Below, in pieces: positions 25,054 to 33,426 of a stretch of 64,000 nucleotides of DNA. Position 1 is the stretch's first letter. Every line of letters begins with the position of its first letter. Origin of the DNA: Virgibacillus sp. NKC19-3 (GTDB taxonomy: Bacteria; Bacillota; Bacilli; Bacillales; Amphibacillaceae); NCBI RefSeq assembly GCF_019837165.1, contig NZ_JAGYHC010000001.1, forward strand, positions 1,178,001 to 1,242,000, read 5' to 3'. The position numbers and the translations under genes were made by a program. Below the pieces are notes generated by a model, which saw only the letters and a list, made by a program, of their open reading frames with translations, was not told the DNA's origin and made no database searches.

Positions 25054-25236
25054 ATGGAAAAGGTATTTATTATGGTGGCTATCGTTTCCTTTTTATTGGC
25101 TGTTTCCTTATTTATCGTAGAAATTGTAAAAAATGGATACAAGAACAGCAACTTAAAACCAGCATTACGCCTATTTATTGTTTATATCGTGAGCGTCATT
25201 GCATTTTTGATTGTCTATAATTTAGGAGGAAAATAA
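25054..25236 (+). CDS. 60-residue two-span membrane protein
   Basis: ATG 25054 follows AAAGAGGTG with good spacing; an in-frame GTG lies at 25045. The product has two hydrophobic segments (VFIMVAIVSFLLAVSLFIV and LFIVYIVSVIAFLIVYNL) separated by a basic loop (KNGYKNSNLK). It precedes the response regulator by 150 bases of scrambled sequence. No family recognised. It might be a leftover of the ABC locus or a small sensor partner. Confidence 0.5.
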   Translation: MEKVFIMVAIVSFLLAVSLFIVEIVKNGYKNSNLKPALRLFIVYIVSVIAFLIVYNLGGK

Positions 25237-25385
25237 TGATAAGCTTGTACCATGAGTACGAGAAGGAGCTATGGCATCAACTGTAATTGGAATGGGCTTG
25301 TCTATTTTATTTAAACGTTATAATGTTGATCATACATGTAAGATTGGTGTATCAAAAGAATGTATAGAAAAGGTAGGTGAAACGA

Positions 25386-26078
25386 ATGGAGGATATACTT
25401 AAAAAGCTCAATATCTTTGTACTGGAAGATGACCCTGATATATCAACTTTTTTGAATGTGTTTTTAGGTGCATATTTTCATAAGGTGATGGTGAAAACAG
25501 ATAATCGTTTCCGTTATTGTGATTTTGACGAGATAGATATCTTTTTATTAGATATTGAAATACCTTTTGATAGTGGATATGAAGTATGCAAACGAATCAA
25601 AACCATGTATCCGGAAAAACCCGTTGTCTTTCTTACGGCACATAGTCAAATTAATGATAAAATCAAAGGACTAGAGCTGGGGGATGAATTTATACCGAAG
25701 CCATTTGAGCCGCTAGAGCTCCTTGCAAGGATCAAAAATCTACTGCAAGATAAGTATGGCGAGACGGTATATTTGGATGAGATATTGGTGGATACCCGTG
25801 CACATACCATATTCGATCGTACAACACGAACGGAGATCCCATTAAGCAAGACAGAAAGTAAGCTATTCTTTTACCTGTATGCCAATATCAATGTTAGCTT
25901 GTCAAGAGAGCAAATCATAAATCGTGTTTGGGGAATGGATGGCTATCATAATCAAGCAAATTCCCTAAGTGTATATATGAATAGTTTGCGGAAGAAAGTA
26001 GATAGTGCGAATACGTTGATTCAAACTATCTATGGGTATGGTTACAAAATAGTAGATCCAAAGGAACGAAAAAAATGA
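25386..26078 (+). CDS. OmpR-family response regulator
   Basis: ATG 25386 is seven bases after GGTAGGTG. The receiver domain has acidic pair EDD, phospho-acceptor Asp at about 56 (LLDIEIPFDSG), TA near 83 and a lysine in IPKPFEP near 105. The winged-helix effector ends IYGYGYKIV. Its final codons overlap the kinase start by four bases (ATGA). No intact transporter follows; the neighbouring decayed ABC gene may have been its target. Confidence 0.88.
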   Translation: MEDILKKLNIFVLEDDPDISTFLNVFLGAYFHKVMVKTDNRFRYCDFDEIDIFLLDIEIPFDSGYEVCKRIKTMYPEKPVVFLTAHSQINDKIKGLELGDEFIPKPFEPLELLARIKNLLQDKYGETVYLDEILVDTRAHTIFDRTTRTEIPLSKTESKLFFYLYANINVSLSREQIINRVWGMDGYHNQANSLSVYMNSLRKKVDSANTLIQTIYGYGYKIVDPKERKK

Positions 26079-27112
26079 ATAAAAAAATATTTTTCCTTAC
26101 ATTGATCTCGATTTTATTCTTTCCGTTTGCCTTAATGTTGTCTAATTATATCGTATTGGGAACGCATCTCATACATAATTATATTAATGGAACCGACACC
26201 CCTTTTAAAGCGGAAGATAACTATATATATGTACTTGTGCTTTTTTCAACCATGATTTTACTATATGTGTTCTTTCTTTCAAGAATCATTGTCAATATTT
26301 CATCCGAAATAAGGTACCTTTCTAATTTGTTAAGAGACATTGCCAAAGATCAGAACTATCCAGATCCTGTTAACACTGCAGAATTGAGATATAAAGATAT
26401 GAAGTATCTAAGTGAGTCAATCAATATATTAATTGACCAATTACAATATAACCAAAGCAAATACGAAGAATCAGAAGAATTTAGAAAAAGGTATTTGGAT
26501 CAACTTTCGCATGATATCAAGACACCGCTATCGATTATCAAAATTAATTTATATTATTTAAAAACGAAACAAAACACCGAAGAGGCTATTCAAGAAATCA
26601 ACAAAAATACAGATATCATTGCGACACTTAGTGATCGAATCTACCATAAAAATGACTTGAATGCTGATTCTATCATTACGTATAAGAAACCGATTAATTT
26701 GGAGAAATGTGTAAGTGGCATTGTGGAGAAGTGGCATAATGCCCTCAACCATAAGAACATAACTTATTGGAATAAAATAAATTCTGATACGATTTGGGAA
26801 CTGGATAAGGTATGGTTTGAAAGACTAATTGATAATATTTTGCAAAATGTGCTCTACCATTCAGAAGCGAGTCAATTAACTATAGAGAGTTTTACAGGGG
26901 ACAAACAGCAACAATTGGTGATTCGTGATAATGGGATTGGCTTTAATCCAACCAAGAAACTCCAACAATCGGATCGAAAAGGATTGAATATTATTCATGA
27001 AGTACCTAAATTATTGAATCTTCATCTCTCCATAGATAGCAACGGGCTGGGGACGAATATTACACTCACTTATAGGAAATCGCCTCACTTCCATCCAAAG
27101 CAAAAAACGTAG
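26075..27112 (+). CDS. sensor histidine kinase with short external loop
   Basis: The 345-residue kinase has transmembrane helices at about 5-25 and 47-67 with only about 25 residues outside, the pattern of intramembrane-sensing kinases linked to ABC exporters. The H-box has His at about 146 (LSHDIKTPLSIIKINLYY), with N-box IDNILQNVLYH, G1 IRDNGIGF and a weak G2 (RKGLNIIHEV). It is coupled to the upstream response regulator. Confidence 0.85.
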   Translation: MNKKIFFLTLISILFFPFALMLSNYIVLGTHLIHNYINGTDTPFKAEDNYIYVLVLFSTMILLYVFFLSRIIVNISSEIRYLSNLLRDIAKDQNYPDPVNTAELRYKDMKYLSESINILIDQLQYNQSKYEESEEFRKRYLDQLSHDIKTPLSIIKINLYYLKTKQNTEEAIQEINKNTDIIATLSDRIYHKNDLNADSIITYKKPINLEKCVSGIVEKWHNALNHKNITYWNKINSDTIWELDKVWFERLIDNILQNVLYHSEASQLTIESFTGDKQQQLVIRDNGIGFNPTKKLQQSDRKGLNIIHEVPKLLNLHLSIDSNGLGTNITLTYRKSPHFHPKQKT

Positions 27113-27210
27113 GATATAGGAGTCTCTGAAATTAATTTACTAGGCGTATACGAATAGAATTTATTGGTAAAACTGCCAATATAGTAAATTATTAATTGGA
27201 GGCAATGACA

Positions 27211-28455
27211 ATGAGGAACAATATAATGGTAAGCATTGGCTTAATGGTTTTCCTATTTATTTTTCTAACGACCGTTCATGCAGATAGTGAGCAACTGTAT
27301 CAAGTTGAATCTGCAACGTTAGCGTTACTGGAGGAACCGGATCCAAATGCAGCTGTTATCGCTGAACTACAAAAGGGTGAAAAGGTTACTATTTTCGAAG
27401 AATCCTATGGTTGGGGGAAAACGTACCATCATGGCGAAGAAGCATGGGTGGCCATACATCAACTTGTAGCAGTAAATGATGCACAGAGTCAGATGGAGCA
27501 GGAAGATGTTGAGCCAGCTGAATCGGTAGAAAACGGCCAACTGCATCAAGTGAAGGTACCAGCAGTTCATTTACGTGAAGCCCCTGATAAAAATGCAACG
27601 ATTATAACAGAATTGAGCAATGGTGAAAAGGTTACGATCTTTGGAGAATCCTATGGTTGGGGGAAAACATTTTATAATGATAAGGAAGCATGGATCGCTT
27701 TACATTTACTTGAGGAAACAAATGAATCAACAGATCGGATGACGTTAGAGGAGAATGAGGAGGAACATTCAGAACAAACAGCAGAGGAGAATGAAACGGA
27801 AAAATCAGAAGCAAAATCTGATCAAAGAGATGGCAAAGAAGAGGAGTCAGCAGTCGAAAAAGAGGAAGAAGATAAGGAAGCAAAACAAGACGAACAAATA
27901 CAGCAAAGTGGGGAAAAGACATTAGCTGGTTATCACTTTGTTATTGATCCCGGTCACGGTGGAAAAGACACCGGTGCGATTGGATCAGAAGTAAATGAAA
28001 AAACGTTAACATTATCTACAGCAAAAAAGGTAGAAGAACAATTACATGATAAAGGCGCTTCCGTTACATTAACCCGGATGGATGATAGATTTATACCGTT
28101 AGAGGAACGGGTTCAACCTAGTAATTCTACTGATACAGAAGCATTTATTAGTCTGCACTATAATGCATCGGAAGACCAATCTGTGCGAGGGGTCTATACC
28201 TTTTATTATGATGGGGTTGAGAATCAGAGACTTGCAAGTACCATTCAGAAATCATTGGTCGATCATACAAACCTTAATGATCGTGGAACGCAACAAGCTG
28301 ATTTTAAAGTGTTACGAGATAACAAGCAATTGGCTGTACTCATCGAACTAGGTTTCATTAGCAATCCAGAGGAACAGAAAGTTATTCAAACAGATAACTA
28401 CCAAGAAAATGCAGCAAAAGGCATTGTCACTGGCTTGGAAAATTATTTTAAATAG
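27211..28455 (+). CDS. secreted N-acetylmuramoyl-L-alanine amidase with two SH3b domains
   Basis: ATG 27211 follows TTGGAGG. The 414-residue product has a signal peptide (to about residue 25) and two bacterial SH3 domains at about 28-88 and 110-168, the pair sharing GEKVTIFxESYGWGKT. A Glu/Lys-rich linker of about 65 residues follows, then an Amidase_3 zinc domain from about 240. Zinc ligands are seen in IDPGHGGKD (His about 249), E in NEKTL and His in FISLHYNA. The catalytic Glu is in IELGFISN. It cleaves the bond between muramic acid and the peptide stem outside the cell. Palindrome copy 6 begins inside its stop codon. Confidence 0.9.
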   Translation: MRNNIMVSIGLMVFLFIFLTTVHADSEQLYQVESATLALLEEPDPNAAVIAELQKGEKVTIFEESYGWGKTYHHGEEAWVAIHQLVAVNDAQSQMEQEDVEPAESVENGQLHQVKVPAVHLREAPDKNATIITELSNGEKVTIFGESYGWGKTFYNDKEAWIALHLLEETNESTDRMTLEENEEEHSEQTAEENETEKSEAKSDQRDGKEEESAVEKEEEDKEAKQDEQIQQSGEKTLAGYHFVIDPGHGGKDTGAIGSEVNEKTLTLSTAKKVEEQLHDKGASVTLTRMDDRFIPLEERVQPSNSTDTEAFISLHYNASEDQSVRGVYTFYYDGVENQRLASTIQKSLVDHTNLNDRGTQQADFKVLRDNKQLAVLIELGFISNPEEQKVIQTDNYQENAAKGIVTGLENYFK

Positions 28456-28537
28456 GGACAGGGGGACAGGTCCATTGTCCCACTTAGAGCTTAATTTGGG
28501 ATAAGGTGGGACAAGGAACCTGTCCCTGTGTCCCCCC
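28455..28537. repeat. GGGACAGG palindrome, copy 6
   Basis: Its first G is the last base of the amidase TAG stop. The left arm is GGGGGACAGGTCCATTGTCCC and the spacer ACTTAGAGCTTAATTTG. The right arm GGGACAAGGAACCTGTCCC is followed by TGTGTCCCCCCC. Confidence 0.88.
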
Positions 28538-28560
28538 CTGTTCCTCAGAGGAGGAATAGT

Positions 28561-29583
28561 ATGAACAAGCAAATTCTATCTCAATGTTTTAGAAGATTTG
28601 CTGATGAAGAATGCAAGGGCTCGAGTGAATTATATGAATTTCTATCTTTGCAAATTGCATCGGATGAACAACTTCTGGAATTGTCTACGCATGTCAGAGA
28701 GGGACAGCCTAAACCGAACATGTTATTTGGAGCTGTTCATCATTTGTTATTACAAGGATTCGATCATGAGTTAAAATATTATTATCCAAGTGTAACGAAT
28801 ACACCGAGAAATAAGAAAAACGCGTTTCCATTATTTAAAGATTTTTGCTTAGCATATAAGAAAGAAATAATAGGCATTCTAAGAAATAAATTAGTGCAGA
28901 CAAATGAAGTGAGACGGTGCGCCTACCTTTACCCAACGTTTTGTTATGCGTATAACCAGGTGAACAAACCCTTGGCGATGATCGAAATTGGAACCAGTGC
29001 TGGTTTGCAATTAATGTGGGATCACTATAGCTATTCATACGGAACGGATCAGTTATATGGAGATACTTCTTCAAATGTACATATCACTTCAGAAGTGAAA
29101 GGTGAACTACCGATTGAAATAACAAATTCTACGCCCCCTGTTTCTTACAAAATGGGTATAGATTTAAATATCACTGATCTTACTAATGATGAGGAATATC
29201 GTTGGCTAAAATCACTTATTTGGCCAGAACATAAAGAGAGGTTAAAGCTTTTTGATGATGCAGTTGAGCTTTTCAAAACACAGCCGTCAAACCTTATCGA
29301 AGGTGACGGAGTATTATTACTTGAAGAAATTGCAAAGGAAATACCTACAGATCATGCAATCTGTATTTTCCATACGCATGTAGCGAACCAAATACCCAAA
29401 GAGGTGAAATTAGATTTATTAAATAAAATCAAGAGTCTAGGTAAAGAAAGAGAAGTTATTCATGTTTACAATAATATCTGGGATAAATCATTGCACCTCG
29501 ATTATTGGATTAATGGCAAGGAAACCAAGTTAATTGTTGGTGATACGGATGGTCATGGTCATTGGTTCCGCTGGAAGCTATGA
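28561..29583 (+). CDS. DUF2332 family protein
   Basis: ATG 28561 is seven bases after CAGAGGAGG. The 340-residue cytosolic protein has the DUF2332 layout: an N-terminal helical region (FRRFADEECKGSSELYEFLS), PSVTNTPR, then a glycine-containing AMIEIGTSAGLQLMWDHYSY stretch that resembles a nucleotide/SAM-binding loop. CIFHTHVANQIP follows, with C-terminal GDTDGHGHWFRW. No activity has been shown for the family. It is monocistronic, starting right after palindrome copy 6 and ending just before copy 7. Confidence 0.82.
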   Translation: MNKQILSQCFRRFADEECKGSSELYEFLSLQIASDEQLLELSTHVREGQPKPNMLFGAVHHLLLQGFDHELKYYYPSVTNTPRNKKNAFPLFKDFCLAYKKEIIGILRNKLVQTNEVRRCAYLYPTFCYAYNQVNKPLAMIEIGTSAGLQLMWDHYSYSYGTDQLYGDTSSNVHITSEVKGELPIEITNSTPPVSYKMGIDLNITDLTNDEEYRWLKSLIWPEHKERLKLFDDAVELFKTQPSNLIEGDGVLLLEEIAKEIPTDHAICIFHTHVANQIPKEVKLDLLNKIKSLGKEREVIHVYNNIWDKSLHLDYWINGKETKLIVGDTDGHGHWFRWKL

Positions 29584-29610
29584 GAGGACAAGGAATCTGT
29601 CCCAATGTCC
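29584..29610. repeat. GGGACAGG palindrome, copy 7 (half unit)
   Basis: Only the right arm (AGGACAAGGAATCTGTCCCAATGTCC) is present, starting within two bases of the DUF2332 stop. Confidence 0.7.
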
Positions 29611-29761
29611 TTCTTGGCATGAAAAAAGATGACGAAATGTATTGAATGAAACATAAAGAAGGAAAATACTCTAATAAATATGTTTATAAACGAAAGAATT
29701 CATGATTTATTTGATTCCTTTGTTTTCTTCTTTCGTTGGAAGCAAGAAATACGTTTAAAAC

Positions 29762-29804
29762 AATAAGGTTGGCGTAGTATAATATCGCGCAACCTTATTT
29801 TTTT
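29762..29804 (+). terminator. intrinsic terminator
   Basis: AATAAGGTTGGCG pairs with CGCGCAACCTTATT and is followed by seven Ts. Confidence 0.75.
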
Positions 29805-29818
29805 AGTGTAACAAATAA

Positions 29819-29886
29819 GGGGACAGGTCCATTGTCCCACGTTTCTGCTGGTTCTCGCTGGGACAAGGAACCTGTCCCTGTGTCCC
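29819..29886. repeat. GGGACAGG palindrome, copy 8 (second spacer type)
   Basis: Arms GGGGACAGGTCCATTGTCCC and GGGACAAGGAACCTGTCCC are separated by ACGTTTCTGCTGGTTCTCGCT. The same spacer, with one change, occurs in copy 11 at 51.4 kb. Confidence 0.88.
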
Positions 29887-29898
29887 TATTTAAAATAT

Positions 29899-29968
29899 AA
29901 ATCGTAATAATTCCTATTTACAAATCGTAATCATTACGCTATAATACAAATCGTAACTATTACGATTT
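29899..29968 (+). promoter_or_regulatory. Zur-box cluster over a SigA promoter
   Basis: TTTACA (29917-29922), 17 bases, TATAAT (29940-29945). A Zur-type palindrome (AAATCGTAATCATTACG...) at 29922-29942 fills the spacer. A second, perfect one (AAATCGTAAC-T-ATTACGATTT) lies at 29948-29968 over the start site, and a half site at 29899-29912. These match the Bacillus Zur half-site AAATCGTAAT, so zinc should repress this promoter. Confidence 0.9.
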
Positions 29969-29996
29969 AATTTGAAAATAAGAAAGGAAGTAGAGG

Positions 29997-31583
29997 ATGA
30001 AATTTATAAAGCCTTTGGTACTATTATTAACATTTGTTTTTATGGTTGTAGGTTGCTCATCTGAAGATGCATCTAATTCTGAACAATCAACATCAGATTT
30101 AGACATCTATACGACAGTCTATCCACTTCAATACATCGTAGAGGAAATCGGAGGTGATACGGTTAATACGCATTCCGTTTATCCACCGGGAGCAGATGGT
30201 CATACATATGAACCGACTTCTAAGGAAATGACTGATTTTGCGAAAAGTGACGCATTTATTTATATAGGTGAAGGTATGGAAGGATTTGCTGAAAGTGTCT
30301 CAGGTGCATTAGAGTCGCAAGATGTGAGACTAATAGAAATAGGAAAACATGAAGAACTTTTCCAACATGAACATGCCGGTCATGAAGGGGACAATCACGA
30401 TCATGATGACCACGATCATGATAGCCATGACCATGAAGGAGAAGAGGAGCAAGCAGTTTCTGTCAATGGTTTAGCTGATCATTACCATACCGGAGATACG
30501 ATTGAACTTACCGCAGAACATGATGAAGACGCGGATTATGACCACTGGCACTGGTTCACACGTGATTCCGATTCAGAAGAATGGGAGATAGCAGAAGGTC
30601 AAAATGGAGATACGTATGAAGGAGAGGCTACTGTTTCCGAACAACAAATCAAAGCGGAGCTATATGATGATGATCATGAAGTTGTTGCCGAGTCCGATCC
30701 TGTAACAATAACCATCGATGATCATGAACATGATGAGGGTGACCACGATCATGATGGACACGACCATGATGGGGAAGAAGAACAAGCAATTTCTGTTGAT
30801 GGTTTAGCTGGTCATTACCATACCGGTGATACAATTGAACTTACAGCAGAATATAATGAAGAGGCGGATCATGACCATTGGCACTGGTTCACACGTGATT
30901 CGGATTCAGAGGAATGGGAAATAGCAGAAGGTCAAAATGGAGACACGTATGAAGGAGAAGCTACTGTTTCCGAACAGCAAATCAAAGCGGAGCTATATGA
31001 TGATGATCATGAAGTTGTTGCCGAGTCCGACCCTGTAACAATAACCATCGATGATCATGAAGATCATGATCCGCATATTTGGACTGACCCATTACGGGTT
31101 ATTAAAGTTGCAGAAATATTGAAAGAGGAGCTCATTGAATTAAATCCGAATGAAGAAGAACGTTACAATGAAAATTTTGATGCATTAAAAAGCGAATTAA
31201 CAGATTTAGATGAGAGATACAAAGACGTTCTTGATACGAAAGAAAATAAACACATTATTGTTCCACATGCAGCCTTTGGTTATTGGGAAGAGCGTTATGG
31301 TGTCGAACAAATACCAATTAGTGGCTTGTCATCCAGCGAAGAACCATCACAGAAGGCACTAACGGAAGTAATAGATGCTGCAGAAGAGTATGATTTAGAT
31401 TATATTCTTTACGAACAAAATAGTAAGAACCGTTTGTCAGAGGTTATTCAAGACCAGATTGGTGCAGAGGCTGTCATGATTCACAATTTAGAGGTGAGAA
31501 CAGAAGAGGATATTGAAAATGGGAAAGACTATATTGAATTAATGGATGATAACTTACAAGCACTTGATAAAATAACAAAATAG
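29997..31583 (+). CDS. znuA: zinc ABC transporter substrate-binding lipoprotein (ZnuA/AdcA) with duplicated insert
   Basis: This lipoprotein captures zinc outside the membrane. Signal peptide and lipobox VVGC (Cys20); N-lobe with TTVYPLQYIVEEIGG and the first His ligand in GADGHTYEP; C-lobe from about 358 with DPHIWTDP, HIIVPHAAFGY and YILYEQNS. The family's usual short His-rich loop is replaced by about 225 residues. It holds two copies, about 149-243 and 260-354, of a roughly 95-residue beta-rich domain (DHWHWFTRDSDSEEWEIAEG...), each preceded by an HDHDxHDH linker. The copies are nearly identical in DNA (offset 333 bases). No znuB/znuC gene is nearby. Zur boxes control it. Confidence 0.9.
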   Translation: MKFIKPLVLLLTFVFMVVGCSSEDASNSEQSTSDLDIYTTVYPLQYIVEEIGGDTVNTHSVYPPGADGHTYEPTSKEMTDFAKSDAFIYIGEGMEGFAESVSGALESQDVRLIEIGKHEELFQHEHAGHEGDNHDHDDHDHDSHDHEGEEEQAVSVNGLADHYHTGDTIELTAEHDEDADYDHWHWFTRDSDSEEWEIAEGQNGDTYEGEATVSEQQIKAELYDDDHEVVAESDPVTITIDDHEHDEGDHDHDGHDHDGEEEQAISVDGLAGHYHTGDTIELTAEYNEEADHDHWHWFTRDSDSEEWEIAEGQNGDTYEGEATVSEQQIKAELYDDDHEVVAESDPVTITIDDHEDHDPHIWTDPLRVIKVAEILKEELIELNPNEEERYNENFDALKSELTDLDERYKDVLDTKENKHIIVPHAAFGYWEERYGVEQIPISGLSSSEEPSQKALTEVIDAAEEYDLDYILYEQNSKNRLSEVIQDQIGAEAVMIHNLEVRTEEDIENGKDYIELMDDNLQALDKITK

Positions 31584-31597
31584 TTATCATAAGGTAA

Positions 31598-31626
31598 AAG
31601 GCGGTTGTTATCGAAACAACCGTCTT
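31598..31626 (+). terminator. hairpin after znuA, weak terminator
   Basis: GGCGGTTGTT pairs with AACAACCGTC over a five-base loop. The T-tract is poor (TTCCATTAT), so it may be an RNA-stabilising or Rho-type end. Confidence 0.4.
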
Positions 31627-31846
31627 CCATTATAGAAATGGTTGGATCTACAAAAGTAAATACTACGAAGGAACATGAAAGGTGTTTTATGGTAAACAAA
31701 TGGAATAAATGCCGAGAAAAATCTTCCACTACTAAAATACCCTTGACAATAGGCCACATCTTCCAATAACATATATTGTATTGTGAAAAATTTCTCAGTA
31801 CCCTCCATTACGACAAGGATACGAGAAGAGGAAAAGAAGGTTTGAA

Positions 31847-33073
31847 ATGGAGAAAAATAGAGTTAAAGCAAAGAACGGCTTGACCATGAATGCATCCTCC
31901 AATACGAGAATGTTATATTTGGTCGCCATTATTGTTATTGGTTTTAATCTAAGACCGGCAATTACTTCTGTTGGACCACTATTGGGCACGATTCGTGATC
32001 AGATCGGACTGGAAAATTGGAGTGCTGGGACGATTACTAGTTTACCACTCATCGCATTTGCAGTTGTCTCGCCGCTTGCTCCAAAATTAGGTCGCCGCCT
32101 CGGGAACGAAGGAGCCGTTTTGTTTGGTTTGATATTGCTTTTTGCCGGGATTGGTATTCGATCCATTCCATATACAGTATCATTATTTATTGGTACAGCC
32201 ATCATCGGGGTTGGTATCGCAGTGATGAATGTGCTGCTACCAGCCGTGATCAAGGAAAAATTTCCGAATAAAGTTGGTCGGATGACCAGTGTGTATTCGA
32301 CAACCATGGCCATATTTGCAGCCACTGCATCGGGTATTACTGTTCCGCTTGCAACAGGTGCAGACCTGGGCTGGGAACTAGCTTTATTATCTTGGGCAGT
32401 GTTGGCCGTTATTGGAATAGTCGTTTGGATTTTTGTTCTTAAACAATCTTCTGCACCTAAAGAAGATCAAATGGAGCTAAGTGATAGGTCTTTTAATGAC
32501 AGTAACTTGTGGAAATCTCCACTAGCTTGGCAGGTTACGTTATTTATGGGGCTGCAATCGTTCATATTCTATGTGATCGTATCGTGGTTGCCAGAAATCA
32601 TGCAAAGTTTTGGATTTTCCGTATCAGCTGCTGGATGGATGGTCGCCTATGCACAATTTGTTGGATTGCCTTCTACCTTTTTGGCTCCAGTATTGGCGGA
32701 AAAGTTCTCCAACCAGCAAGGAATTGTACTAGGAATTGGCGGAGGCGCAACAATAGGATTTATCGGACTTTTAATCGGGGGACCGCTTCCGCTAATCTTC
32801 TTCTGGGTAACACTGATTGGATTTGCTTTCGGAGGTGCTATCAGTCTATCACTTGCCATGCTGGGTATGCGTGCGCGCAATGGTAAGCAAGCTGGCGCTT
32901 TGTCCGGAATGGCTCAATCCATTGGCTATGTTTTTGCTGCAGTAGGGCCGTTACTTATCGGACTATTATTTGACATCACGAATGCGTGGACAGCGCCGCT
33001 TATAGCCATCATCACTGTTTGTTTGTTGATGACACTTGCTGGTCTGGGTGCTGGTAGGAATCGGTATGTGTGA
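31847..33073 (+). CDS. MFS transporter of the CynX/NimT (YycB) group
   Basis: The 408-residue, 12-helix carrier has the CynX/NimT hallmark near helix 1 (GFNLRPAITSVGPLLGTI). GITVPLATGADLGWELALLSWAVLA is also typical of the group, which includes B. subtilis YycB and 2-nitroimidazole or cyanate exporters. AAGAAGG precedes ATG 31847. It faces a convergent TetR gene across a MITE-like repeat. The substrate is unknown. Confidence 0.82.
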   Translation: MEKNRVKAKNGLTMNASSNTRMLYLVAIIVIGFNLRPAITSVGPLLGTIRDQIGLENWSAGTITSLPLIAFAVVSPLAPKLGRRLGNEGAVLFGLILLFAGIGIRSIPYTVSLFIGTAIIGVGIAVMNVLLPAVIKEKFPNKVGRMTSVYSTTMAIFAATASGITVPLATGADLGWELALLSWAVLAVIGIVVWIFVLKQSSAPKEDQMELSDRSFNDSNLWKSPLAWQVTLFMGLQSFIFYVIVSWLPEIMQSFGFSVSAAGWMVAYAQFVGLPSTFLAPVLAEKFSNQQGIVLGIGGGATIGFIGLLIGGPLPLIFFWVTLIGFAFGGAISLSLAMLGMRARNGKQAGALSGMAQSIGYVFAAVGPLLIGLLFDITNAWTAPLIAIITVCLLMTLAGLGAGRNRYV

Positions 33074-33116
33074 GTGTCTGACACTATATTTGATATATCC
33101 CTAGAGGGAATAAAAA

Positions 33117-33335
33117 GAGGCTGAGACAAAACAAAAGTGTTTAATAAAAAAGACGAACATTATCAAACTCAGCGTAGGAAATATGCGGAGACTCCAGCGG
33201 GAGGGAAGGCATAGGTGAGACACCGAAGTGCAATAGCACAAGGGGGCTCACCAGCCGCCCGCGGAAAGCGAAGTATATTTCCGAAGCGATGTATGTTCGG
33301 AATTTATTTGTTAAAAACACTTTTGTCCCAGCCTC
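33117..33335. repeat. 219-bp MITE-like element with terminal inverted repeats
   Basis: The ends are GAGGCTGAGACAAAA...AAGTGTTTAA and TTAAAAACACTTTTGTCCC...AGCCTC, an imperfect terminal inverted repeat of about 25 bases. The interior is GC-rich relative to its surroundings and highly structured (GGAGACTCCAGCGGGAGG; GGTGAGACACCG; GGGGGCTCACC; CCGCCCGCGGAAAGCG). It has no convincing reading frame. Interior sequences of this kind recur in intergenic regions of many Bacillaceae genomes as far as I recall. It could be a non-autonomous transposon or a folded RNA. It lies between two convergent genes. Confidence 0.65.
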
Positions 33336-33426
33336 ATTTTAAATATAGAATATACGGAAACGAAGCTTGAGTGAACGAAAAGAATGTCAATTAGGACTTA
33401 GCTTCTATATGAATCATTTTTTCGAA

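Noticed and set aside
30649-30834. His-rich minus-strand frame across the znuA duplication
   Set aside because: Antisense shadow of the CATGAT-rich linker; no start signals.
33117-33335. MITE-like repeat considered as a CRISPR or a T-box/riboswitch leader
   Set aside because: No regularly spaced repeats and no T-box or specifier elements; it lies between gene 3' ends and has inverted ends like a mobile element.
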